DNA of 64,000 nucleotides from Desmodesmus armatus. Lineage: Eukaryota; Chlorophyta; Chlorophyceae; Sphaeropleales; Scenedesmaceae. The notes under the pieces are model-generated. The model searched no databases. It was not told the origin of the DNA and saw nothing but the letters and a program-made list of their open reading frames with translations. Below, piece after piece: positions 47,079 through 57,457 of the stretch. The stretch lies in the NCBI GenBank assembly GCA_007449985.2, contig VIIQ02000094.1, forward strand, positions 248,001 through 312,000, written 5' to 3'. The number at the start of each line of letters is the position of its first letter. Positions within the stretch are counted from its first letter, which is position 1. The position numbers and the translations under genes were made by a program.

Positions 47079-48666
47079 ATGGTGCGCGTGAAGATCGAGC
47101 CAGGCAGCAGTGCCCATGCGGATGTGGACGGAGATGTGACCATGCATGAGTCCGACGCAGACAGCTTCAACAGGGGCACAATGCCCAACTCATCATATCC
47201 CACACTGAACTACAACTTCAGCCGCCTGGCGACAGCGCCCATGGGCAATGCAGCCCCTGTGGTCATCAAGCAGGAAGCACTGTCAATGCCAGCGTCCAGT
47301 CTTGTCACGGTACGTGTGCTGTAAGGCCCTCTTGCCCAGCTGTCTTCAAAGAAATGACAGTGACAGTGTCCACACTGTTGTGACTTCTTGCATCTCCTGC
47401 CTGAGGTTGAAGCTGACAACTGTTGGCTTTGTGCAGAAGCTGACTTGCGCCTATGTGGCACTTGTTTGCTTGCAGACTGCTGGTGGAGGGGGCAGCAGCA
47501 GTGGCCACACAGGTGAGCAGCAGCAGCCAGAACTGCTGCAGCGGCCTGGCAGCAACCACAGGAGCAAATGAAGGCTTGTAACTTGGATGTACATAGTTTG
47601 TGCCTTGGTATGCACTACGCTAATCAGCTAGCTGATCAGCAGCTGCTCGCATGCGACGGAGTTTCAACCTGTCCCTTGGAGGTAGCAGGCACAAGTGGGC
47701 CATCATGCTTGCACTTGCTCTTCCAGCAAGACAACAAGCGAGATGCAAGCGATGCAAGACATGCCCTCAGCTCATGCTGTAGAAGCCCGCATTCTCATGA
47801 TGCTGGCTGTACATCTCTGCTGTTGTGGGGCCTGTGTTGGTTCCTGCAGCGCACAGCAGTTCATCCGTCATAGGTGCGAACCCCACAACAGCAGCTGCCA
47901 TCCAGACCCCGCCAGTTGGCCCGGCAGTGCCAGCAGCAGCAGGTGGCAGGGCAGCGCAGCAGGCCTTCAGTGTCAGCAGCTCTGAGGACAGACATCGGTA
48001 CATCCAGATGCAGCAGCGCTGGCTGTTGTTCATGCGGCACTGCGCAAAGTGCCAGCAAGATGAGGGGGGGTGTCAGTTTAGCCTCCACTGCAAGGTTGGC
48101 CAGGACCTGTGGGCGCACATGTTGCAGTGCAACGACCCCGCATGTGCATACCCGCGGTGCACCAGCACCAAGGATCTGCTGAAGCACACTCAGAAGTGCC
48201 AGGTGGGTCAACATGCAGGCAACATGTGCACACAGGTATCTTGTGTGCAGGCTTGTGCTGTGCAGCACTTGCACACTTCACTGCAGTCTGCATTGCCCCA
48301 GGTGACCATATATCAGGCCGGAATGTTCGAACATGCTTGAGGCACCAGTTCAGGACACATAAAACAGTGGCTTGACGGTGTCACCCTTTTCGTGGTGCAG
48401 GACTGCTGAGCATATAGCAGCACAAGCCTCAGCCCATTCTGAGGCATCCTGCCAACGGCTCCACGTGTCTGCTGCTCTGACACCCCTCTCTGTCCTTCGC
48501 ATGTTCTGCTTATGTTCTGCAGAAGCTGTGCCCCATCTGCACCCCTGTCAAGGAGTACACACGCCGCATGCGCATGCGCACCCAAGGCGGCGACGTGCCG
48601 GAGCCACCTGCCACCCCTTCACAGCCTGGTGCCAGCCACTTCACAGATGCCCAAAGCCCTGCCTGA
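47079..48666 (+). CDS. Stand-alone TAZ-type zinc-finger protein
   Basis: Four exons, 47079-47309, 47476-47512, 47850-48202 and 48523-48666, join in phase for 254 residues. The C-terminal half is a TAZ domain, the transcription-adaptor zinc finger of CBP/p300 and plant HAC or BT proteins: WLLFMRHCAKC, CQFSLHCKVGQDLWAHMLQC, CAYPRCTSTKDLLKHTQKC, then LCPICTPVKEYTRRMR. This supplies the three HCCC zinc clusters and the basic last helix. There is no acetyltransferase, bromodomain, KIX or BTB region. The first 77 residues are Ser/Thr/Asn-rich and hold two sumoylation-type motifs (VKIEP at residue 4, IKQEA near 65). A role as a small transcription-factor adaptor or competitor in the nucleus is inferred. 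Confidence 0.9.
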
Positions 48667-48775
48667 TCTGTCACCCGTAAGTGGATGTGGCGGTGAAGGA
48701 TGGTGCTGGGAAAAGTGGCACTGTTGCGGCATGCGCATTGCGTGGTGTTTTGAGACTTGGCACATCATGCCGCAT

Positions 48776-48780
48776 TGTAA
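48776..48780 (+). terminator. Putative TGTAA poly(A) signal of the TAZ gene
   Basis: TGTAA occurs 110 bases after the TGA stop at 48666, fitting a green-algal poly(A) signal. Confidence 0.5.
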
Positions 48781-49094
48781 CATGCCGCATTGAAACCATG
48801 ATGTTTTATGCGACTCTAAAAATGCACATGTACTGCAATGCATCTTACGTGGGACCAGCCTGAGATGTTACGGGCTCCCACTTAGGAGGCCTCCTTACCA
48901 ACTGGAGTTTATCAAACCATGCAGGCATTCAAGGTGACGCTTGTTGCCACCCACTGTGCTTAACCAAGCTAGTACTGGAAGGACGCTTGCCACCGTTGTG
49001 CCTAACCAAGCCAGTACTTGAAGCTGCTTTTTGCGGTTTGGGCGTTTGGCTGCATGGTCTATTGAACGGATATGAAAGACTTCACCACCCTCAT

Positions 49095-49208
49095 CCGACG
49101 TGTGGCTGTGTGTGCTGTGCCTGCGCCTGTGCCTCACAGGTGCACAGGGCTCCAGGGCGTTGATGCCACCTCGCCCGGGAACACTGCCAGGCGGTGGTGA
49201 TGGTGCCT
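49095..49208 (+). pseudogene. Decayed copy of the 5' part of the galactosyltransferase last exon
   Basis: The run GTGCTGTGCCTGCGC, CTCACAGGTGCACAGGGCT, CCAGGGCGTTGATG, then CCCGGGAACACTGCCAG and GGTGATGGTGCC parallels 44740-44881 of the intact gene. The copy keeps the intron end and splice acceptor but lacks about 50 internal bases and has substitutions. It is not expected to be functional. Confidence 0.75.
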
Positions 49209-50675
49209 ACTAGGCACCATGGTAGGCACAAATCATACAATATATCGTATCGTAGTACGCATACCAGGTTTGAGGATTGCTTTCATGTGGACCTCTCCTA
49301 TGTGCAGTAGCGCTGAGCACAGTAGTCTTGTTTGTTGATGGCGAGGCATGCTTGCCAGATGGAGGTGCTTCTGCCTGTTGGCCTGTGGAGATACAGAGGT
49401 GCAGGATTATGCAAAGAGGGTTCAGTGCTAGCTGTAGTAGCATTGTTGCTCCCTGGGTGGTGCCCGCTTGTGGCATTCAGTGGCTTCGCTTGCGCTGCTC
49501 GTGTGCAAGGTGTGCTACGCGGCGCTTCATGGTGGGCACCTTCAAAGGTACCATGCCTTGCTGCGTTTTTGCATGTCTGTCATCGCTAGGAAGCTAGGCA
49601 GTAATCGAGCCAGTTGCATACAACAAAAGTAGGAACTGTCAGTGTTGTAGGTCATATGTTTGGCTGCTGCTGCTGGCACATCGGTTGGCCCTGGACTGTG
49701 TGCTTCAGTATTTGCATGCTGATGGTGGTACATCAAGCTGTAGGTGGGATGTATACGCATCCTCTAGGTATACTAGTAGGACTTGTACGCACCCTCTTGG
49801 TGTAGTCCATAGGCAGCCGGCTTTCGTGTTGAACAGCTCTAAACCACATCCCAGTATGGCAGCTCCCGCAGCAATGGTTGTGGCCATCAGGTGGCGCATC
49901 ACTGCGCAAGGTAGTCCAGCAGCAGCAAACTTGCTCTTGGCAGTTGTACTGAAGCATTTAGTAACAGAAGGGATCTCTGGTGTGCAGGCAAGCTCGCTTA
50001 CACGTACATGTGTGAGCCCGAGGCAGTGTTTTGTGGAGATGAGTGAGAAGCAAATAGGTGGTGGGCATGACCGTGTACCACTCCTTGTTGGCAACCTTCA
50101 GAGAAGTGGACATCTTGGTCTGGTTTGGTTGGTGCTTTGCAGTTTTTGTCCATACACTGATGGGTGGGTGGCTCTTGAGTGTGCTGATTGCAGTGCCAGC
50201 CCCATGCTTCAATATTTGTGCCTAGCAGCAGGGCAGAAGGAGCTGCAAACCTTTTTTGAGTATCATATGATGTGTGCTTGGAGGATCATATGATGTGTGC
50301 AGGTGACAGATACCCTCGAGGTCGTACTGGGTTTCTGTCACCGCCACGCATATAAAAGTGCTCGGGTGAATTGCACCTGTCCTGAATAGTGATGCATGTT
50401 GGCTGTGTGCTGTGTGCTGTGACTACTAGTGCGATTCGTAATGGTTGTGTGTGGCTGGCAGAATTCTTGAGGTGGATAGACACTGAAGGGAGTGTCTGCT
50501 CTCCGGTTGAGGTTGCAAGCAAGCACGTTGCATGTGCGCTGTCTCAACCATGGCTCTCTGGCAGCTAAATGTTTGTGTGTTGGTTTGCAAACCAATTGGT
50601 GGCATGAACAACTCTGACTAGTTTGGCAGAACAGGCCAAATCCAGATGTGTCTTTGCAGCGCCCAAACATGTGCG

Positions 50676-50741
50676 ACAGGGCAAGAGCAAGGTCAACAAC
50701 ATGCTCAGCAGGACGGTGGTGTCTGAGGGCAGCTGGGATGC
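50676..50741 (+). pseudogene. Decayed copy of the membrane-proximal part of the galactosyltransferase last exon
   Basis: From AGGGCAAGAGCAAGGTCAAC to GAGGGCAGCTGGG the sequence matches 44992-45048 of the intact gene with only a few changes, still reading GKSKVNNMLSRTVVSEGSW. Homology stops abruptly before the membrane segment. It lies about 1.5 kb from the other relic, whereas the two parts are only about 110 bases apart in the intact exon. Confidence 0.8.
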
Positions 50742-51352
50742 TATGGTGGTGCTGTACACCAGTACATTTGGCCGTCCACAGAAACGGCAGCAGCATTGTG
50801 CACTGGAGCTTTGACAGGATGTCAATGCAGATGTGGGACATGCCCAACTTAATATAACTTCAGCCTAAAGACACACCTGCAAGCCATCACATGCTGCAGT
50901 TGGCAGCAACTGCTCCCAAGAAGCAAACACACCAGCATGTTTAAACTGACGCCCTAGAGGTGAGCGGTCTGTTGTTAGCTGTATACCCAGCTTGATGTCG
51001 TGTACTATTGCAGCAGAAAACAACGGTTGAACAACATTGGCTGTCTGTTCCCACGTTCTTCGTCATGTTGACCGACCCCACGAGGATGATGTCATGCCGC
51101 GTCACAGCGAAAAACGCTGTGTTCAAAGGGACAAACAATGCAGATAACAGTCACTCAGTCTGATCCTTGTCTAAAATCGTCCATCCGCAACCAACCCGAA
51201 ATACAGCGCGACCGTGTGAGGAACTTCAGTGTAGTGTCGCATTCATAGCCTAGGTGCGTGGCTACGGGTCAGAACATGTTTCAGAGCTTCTCTTTGCACT
51301 TCTTGCAGATGTCCGACGCCCTGTGTTTTACCGCAGGTGCCCAAGTACCACC

Positions 51353-54300
51353 ATGCAGCTGAGCCTTCCAAACTGTCAGAGGCTGCCTGCTGCTGCAGGC
51401 AGCAAGCAGCGCTCTGTCCTGCGGTCCCCCCTGGCCGTTGTCCCCCGTGGTGGCCTCACCAGCCTTCGCCGTGACCTGGTCGTGCCCCGTGTGGGCTCAG
51501 ACCCTGGTGTTCCCACCCAAGGCTCCCGCTACAACACCACCCCCGGTGGTGGCAGCGGCAGTGGTGCTGGTGGATCATCAGGCAGTGGTGGCAGGGGTGG
51601 CAGCGGTGGCAGTGGAGGTGCGTGGATACCTGGGGTTGTGGTATCGCTTTTGAGTACACTTGCGCTTCCATGATCAGCGAGAATGCAGGAACATTGTCCA
51701 ACCATGCGCTCTGCACTCCCACCTATGATTGGCGCTATCTTTAGGCTAGCCTGGTGGCATTCTTGTGTGGAGCGCTGTGCTGCTTACGGCTCTAGTTGAG
51801 TGTGTCATTGTGTGCTGTGTGCGGCGCTGCCAACAGGCTCCAGCGGTGGCTCCAACCCACCCGGCCGTGGTGGCCCCTGGTGGAACGACCCCACCTACTG
51901 GATCGGCCTGCTGCTGGGTGTGGGCCTGGCCTACCCCCTGATCAACAGGTTCATCCTCAACGGCACATCAGATAAGGACAAGGTGAGGGGAGGTGCTAGC
52001 AGGATGGTGCATTTGCCTCCAAAGTTGCACGATCTACTGAACTGTGACGATTCAGACATGGGTGCATCGTTCCAGGGTTGTGTGACTGGTGCTGCGCAAC
52101 ATCTGTACAGATCACATGTGACACGCCACACACCACGCATGCATATGCAGCAACAAGTATGAGACACTTGTTATGGCTTTGTGCTGCCAAAGCAGTGGTA
52201 GACCCTGATCCAGTATGTCAGGGCCGTGCATAGTTGCCGCCAGTGCATGCGCAGTGCAGGTGCATTGCAATGCACGCTTCCCGTAGACAGCTCGCAAGGG
52301 CTGTAGCAAGGTGGCTCGCCGGGTGTGTGCCTTCTTGAAGCACAATGCAAGCTTCCCTGTGTGCATTTGTGGCACGCACGAACCTCCAGGACATCTAGCA
52401 TGAAGCACTCCCATTCCCCTCTTGACAACTGACAGCCTGGACAATCCCTGACATTCGCGTCCCTGTGCAATTTCAACCCATGAACCACCACCCATCCCTC
52501 TCCCTGCCCGCCCTCACCCCACCCCAGGCTGACGGCCACCTAGAGAACGCCAAGTACCATGCCAAGCTGTCTGCAGAGGAGGCTGCCAAGGCTGCTAAGG
52601 CTGGCACCTCAGACCTGAAGGGCCGCACTGCTTCCACTGCTGGTGATGTCAAGGGCAAGGCGGGATCCCTGGCTGAGGACGCCAAGTCTGGTGCCAAGTC
52701 TGCTGCCAGCAACATCAAGGGAGCAGTCAAGCACGGCCTGCATGAGGCGGAGGATGCTGTGGAGGGAGCTGCATCTGCGTGAGTCGGGATATGCTTTTGT
52801 GCGGGATGTTGGGGGTGCCAGTGTATGCTTGCAAAGTCAAGGCTTCACCCTGTGCTTGACGGCTCTTCTTGAAACAGACAGAAGAAAATAGCTCATTGTG
52901 TCACAAGGTTGTACAACAGCTGGCAGCTGTGCATCAGCCGCTGCTTCAAGCTGGCAGCTTGTTTTCGGCGAGATGTTGACCAGGCTGTCGCAATGCATGG
53001 CTCCTGAGGCTGTGCATTCAGTGCATTCCGTATCATAGGGAGTGTAGTACAGCTTCATGGCAACGCTCTTACCTGTCCTGTTGTGTGTTTGCTGCTGTCT
53101 CACTGGTGTGTCGTGTGTTCCCGCCCTGCAGCACCTCCCACGCCCTGAGCAGTGTGAAGCACAAGACTGTTGACCCAGTGGCTGGTGCTGTGGGCAGCGC
53201 CGCCTCTGCTGTGAGCCACTCTGCCTCACACGCCAAGGACGCCGTGGGCCGCAAGGGTAGGTCAACACACGAGCCTGGGTACCAACAGCGACATCTTTGT
53301 ATTGCCTCACTTACTGTGCAGTAATAAACCCAAAAACAGGACTTTGTTGTTGCCACGCTGCTGTTCATGCATCAGCAGCATGAATGGGACTGTTCATGCA
53401 TCATCAGCATGAATGAGACTGTTCATGCATCAGCAGCATGAATGCGGCCATGTGTCGGAGTCAAGACCAGGCAAGTTGCAGTGTTGTCATGGACCCGCTG
53501 CAAGAGCAGGCATGCCTGCGCAATGGTCCCCCGCCAAAGTGTAGTCGCATCCACCCTGACTGAGTGCTTTGTTGCCCTGCTGCTTTCTGCTTCTACCCTT
53601 GCAGCTGGTGAGGCTCGTGACGCTGCTGCTGATGGTGCCAGTGACCTGAAGCACGGGGCCAAGAAGGCGGGCATCAGGGCTGAGACCACTGTGGAGGAGG
53701 GCAAGGAGAAGTCACGCAGCTGGCTGGCACGTCTGTTTGGCCGTGGCAAGGTGAGGAGCGATTTTATGTGATGCCATAGGGCTGGTATTACCAGCTGATG
53801 CACTGAAAGAGTTCAATCGTTGCTCATGTCGCCCCTCAGCTCCTTGCTCTTGAAAGAGGATATTGCTGAATAGCTTTAATCCTGCAACCAGCTGTCCTGA
53901 TGTATGTGTGCACTGATGTGTTTACTGGTACATGCTCCTGCATGGAAAGGAAGCTGTCACCATTACCAACCTTTTGAGGCTGAGCGTGAAGGCAGCAGCT
54001 ACGTCGTTTGCAGGCTCGAGCTCCAGCCACTTCTTGCAATCCCCTGACATGTGCTGTGCGCTGTGTGCGTCTGCAGAAAGCCAAGAACGATGCTGAGCAC
54101 GCTGCCAAGAACGCTGCCATCAACGTTGAGACAGCAGCAGACTCCACCAAGCACGAGGCCAAGGGCTTTGGCGCACGCCTGTGGGGCAGGGGCCAGGTCA
54201 GTGTGGGCTGCTGGTAGCAACATATACAGTGTTTGCGTGGTGGTTCTCCACGTGGCACAACCAATCTTGGTACTACCAACAGAGTTTGTTGGTCGACAGT

Positions 54301-56501
54301 GCCTCTGCTGGCAGCCTGTGACTCAGTGTGCTGCTGGGCTGTTGTGCAAATGCTGTCGAGACACGGCGGGGTGAGCTGTCTGCACAGTCGCCAGCTATCA
54401 CACATTCTTAAAGCTGTTAGCACCAAGTGTCCCTGGCGCTGCTGCTGTCACCCCCTCCCCCGTTCCCCCCCCCCCCCCCCCCCGCAGGAGGCTGCTGAGG
54501 ATGTCTCATCATCAGCCTCCAAGACTGGCCATGGTGTAACTGGCGCCTTTGACTCAGCAGGCCGCTCCATCAAGGGTGCTGCACACAAGGCGGGCGACAA
54601 GGTCTCACACGCTGCTGGCAAGGTGAGGGGGTGGCATCCTGTGTCAGCAGTGCAGCTTGCATTCAATGCATTGGGTGCTGCCTTGTGCTCAGCACACGGA
54701 TCTAATCAGGGGTCTTGAACCTGCTCTCTATGATGAAGGGGGTGTCCAGGGCCAGCTAAGGTTGTTGGCGACAGACAGTAGTAGTCAAACTGGACTACGG
54801 TATACAGACCTTGCAACAGGCCAGGCCAACTTGACACACAAATGTCAACCTGCCTGCCTGCCTGTCTGCCTGCCTGTCTGTGCGCCTGCCAGGTTTATGA
54901 TGCTGCCGGCAATGTTGTTGATGACATTGAAGACGCTGCTAAGGACAACAAGACAGGAATCTACACAGGTACGCAGCAGACCCATGGCTGTTTGAAACAT
55001 GGGTGTGACGCGCCCTTCTGATGCATGCACCTATCGGGTCATCGGGTCAGGAATGAACGTGCTCAAGTTGCTGCCAATCTGACTGCCTGCTGTTGTTGCC
55101 TGTGTGTGTCACTTACAGCTGCTGGTGTGCTGGCAGCCACCGGTATCCTGACTGGTGTGTACTATGCCACACCCAAGGAGACTAAGGACAAGATCAGGAG
55201 GCGCGTCAAGAAGACAACAGACGAGTGAGTAGCGCCAGATCTATCTAGACATCTAGATCTAAACCTAGACATGCATGGACGGATTCTGATAGTGGCTGCA
55301 TTAGATATGTATACAGCCTGTATCCTTCGATGGATGGTTCATGACGCTGCTTTTTGCTGATTTTGTATCAGAAGTGTGCAGTGGTCGACATTGTCGCAGG
55401 CCTTGCAGGTCTGTGATGCCAATTCGCACTGCGCCGTCTGCACACACCATACAATAATCAATAAGCCATGCAGAACATCACACCAACACATGCACGGTGC
55501 TGACCAGACACCGCTTTGCCTGTGTGCCGCTGTTGTCTCTTGCAGTGTGAAGAAGGGCACAGAGCAGGCTTCACAGGCAGTTGCTGACACTGCCAGCAAT
55601 GTTGCAGGCTCAGTGCGTGCTGGCGTCAGCAACCTGGCTGACCAAGTGCGCTCTACCCCTGACACCCTGTCTCAGGTGGGTCTCTGTTTTGAGTTGGTGC
55701 TAAAAGAGGGGTGGAAAGGCCAAGGCTGCCAACCCCGGACGTGCTTCGCAATGAAGATCAAAACCACAGTTTGGTGTGACAGTACCGACGGGATCTTGCC
55801 GTGGTGCTCCAGCAGACTGGTATGGTATGGTTGTGACAGCTGCCATGCAAGCTGCCTATCTGCAAGCCGAGCATGTGCTGATGCCTGTGTGTATGCGTGT
55901 CTCCATGTCCCCAGGTTGCTAGCAATGTGCGTGGCAGTGCCCAGGACACAGCAGACAAGACCAAGGACGCTGCAGGCAAGGCACAGGACAAGGTCACAGG
56001 TGGGTGGCTGCTCTGTGGAGGGTTTGCAATAGGCTAAACACCGAATTAGTCAGCATAGGCATCTAGTCCTGCATGGATGGGTCTTACCCAGTACACATAT
56101 GAAATTGGGCAGTAGCAGATAACATATGTGGGGTTGTGTGTAGGTTAGCCAGAAGGGTAAAGTTAAGGGTTTGTATGGGGATGTTTGTATGCTGATTTGT
56201 AAGCGCATTGTTGCTACCACATGATGCCCCTTGGGATGCCTGTGGTGTTGGAACTTCTGTGGATGAGTTGTTGTCTAAGCGACAATCCTCTGTGCCGCAT
56301 TTATGCTGCCTCTCAGGCCCCGCCAAGCGCGTTGCCAAGGACGCCGAAGCCCGTGCTGCTGGCGGTGGCGATGATCTGGAGCGTGCCATTGACAGGGCTG
56401 CTGCCAAGACCAAGCAGGGCGTGGACAAGACAGCACACGGTGCCAAGAAGGGTGTGGAGGCTGTCAAGCCAGATGAGGCACCACAGGGCCAGCGCGTGTA
56501 A
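51353..56501 (+). CDS. LEA-like amphipathic-repeat protein with two membrane segments, probably plastid targeted
   Basis: Twelve exons in phase: 51353-51617, 51837-51982, 52528-52778, 53132-53256, 53605-53750, 54077-54196, 54488-54622, 54893-54968, 55119-55224, 55546-55675, 55915-55999, 56317-56501, giving 589 residues. The N-terminus (MQLSLPNCQRLPAAAGSKQR) is Ser/Arg/Leu-rich and acid-poor, like a chloroplast transit peptide. A Gly-rich linker and a membrane segment (about 108-130, IGLLLGVGLAYPLINRF) follow. Residues 138-420 and 458-589 are Ala/Lys/Glu/Asp-rich repeats with an 11-residue style (for example AADGASDLKHGAKKAG, DTADKTKDAAGKAQDK), as in group 3 LEA proteins. Such helices fold on drying or on membranes. 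A second hydrophobic stretch lies at 422-438 (AAGVLAATGILTGVYYA). A membrane-protecting or thylakoid/envelope-associated role is inferred. Confidence 0.82.
53364..53443. repeat. 29-base tandem repeat in intron 4 of the LEA-like gene
   Basis: Three copies of TTCATGCATCAGCAGCATG followed by AATG(G/A)GACTG occur head to tail with few changes. Each copy contains the near-palindrome CATGCATCAGCAGCATG. No function is evident. Confidence 0.8.
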
Positions 56502-57457
56502 GCTTGCCACTCTGTGAGGCTGAGGCTGTCAGAGGCTGTCACCAAGCTATTTGTTGGGTGTGGTGTGTACTAACATGCAAGGCACAGGGGCCATTGCCAG
56601 CGGCTGCAGTCACAGCCCAGTGGTAACAAGTTGCCCATTGCAATCAGGATGTTGATCTTGTTGTATACAACATACGTATGTGGACGAGTGTGTTGTGCCT
56701 GGCTGCAAGCCCACAGCATGCCCCCGTTCAGGGTTTTGGCATTGAGGAGTTGTATGGTTCGGAGCTAGAAAAGGTTGAGTTGTTGTATCGAGTCCTACAC
56801 ACCATGGTGGTTTGTTGTGTGGATCAGGTGGATTTGCTGATATGTGCGGCGCTTGTGCTGACATTGAGCTTGCCCAGGTTGGCAGGCTGTTTGGGGGTTA
56901 TGTAGTTGATCTGGTGATTGGGCTGGCTTGAGTTGGGGGACATGTGCCGTTGCTGTCATTGTCAGTCACTTGGCACCCTTAGTGTTGGCCAATGTGACAA
57001 AGCATCCATATACAGTGCTGTATCGATGCATGTGCACAGCATGTAACACTCACGGCAGGTTGCAACATGATGTATCGTGCTGTACAGCACAAACACTACA
57101 ACAGTCATTGTCACCATCTCCCCACCTCGCTGTGGAGCCCACCACTTAGCCCATGCAAACAGCGTTGAGAAACATGCAATACGTGCCATTCAGCACGGTG
57201 TGACTTGTGTGACAGTTTTGTAAAAAGATCAGAAACAATGATATATCACACTATATAGTCACATCAATGGGTATAGCAGCACCCGCACTCAACAATGTTT
57301 TGTCCCCCAAGCTAACCCAACTTGGCGTCAGATGAGTATGGCTGCAAACCACCAGTCACGACTAGCAGCCTGCTGAGCTTATCTTATATGCCTAAACATT
57401 ATGCCCCAGGTGTCTTCAAGCTTTGCCAACTTGCAGCCACCCACACCCACTGTCCCT
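56502..57457. other. Intergenic region between convergent LEA-like and channel genes
   Basis: Shared 3' flanking DNA of two convergent genes. A TGTAA near 57040 could serve the LEA-like gene, 540 bases after its stop. Nothing else was recognised. Confidence 0.4.

Larger units (their letters stand above)
48781..51352. other. Intergenic region with galactosyltransferase exon relics
   Basis: About 2.6 kb without a supported intact gene. Two decayed fragments of the last exon of the galactosyltransferase gene are present (separate entries). The rest shows only short open frames. The right end is the promoter and leader of the LEA-like gene. Confidence 0.5.

Noticed and set aside
54466..54484. 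Poly-C run before a LEA-gene exon as a sequence artefact or G-quadruplex
   Set aside because: It directly precedes a GCAG acceptor and can serve as the polypyrimidine tract. Nothing further can be claimed.
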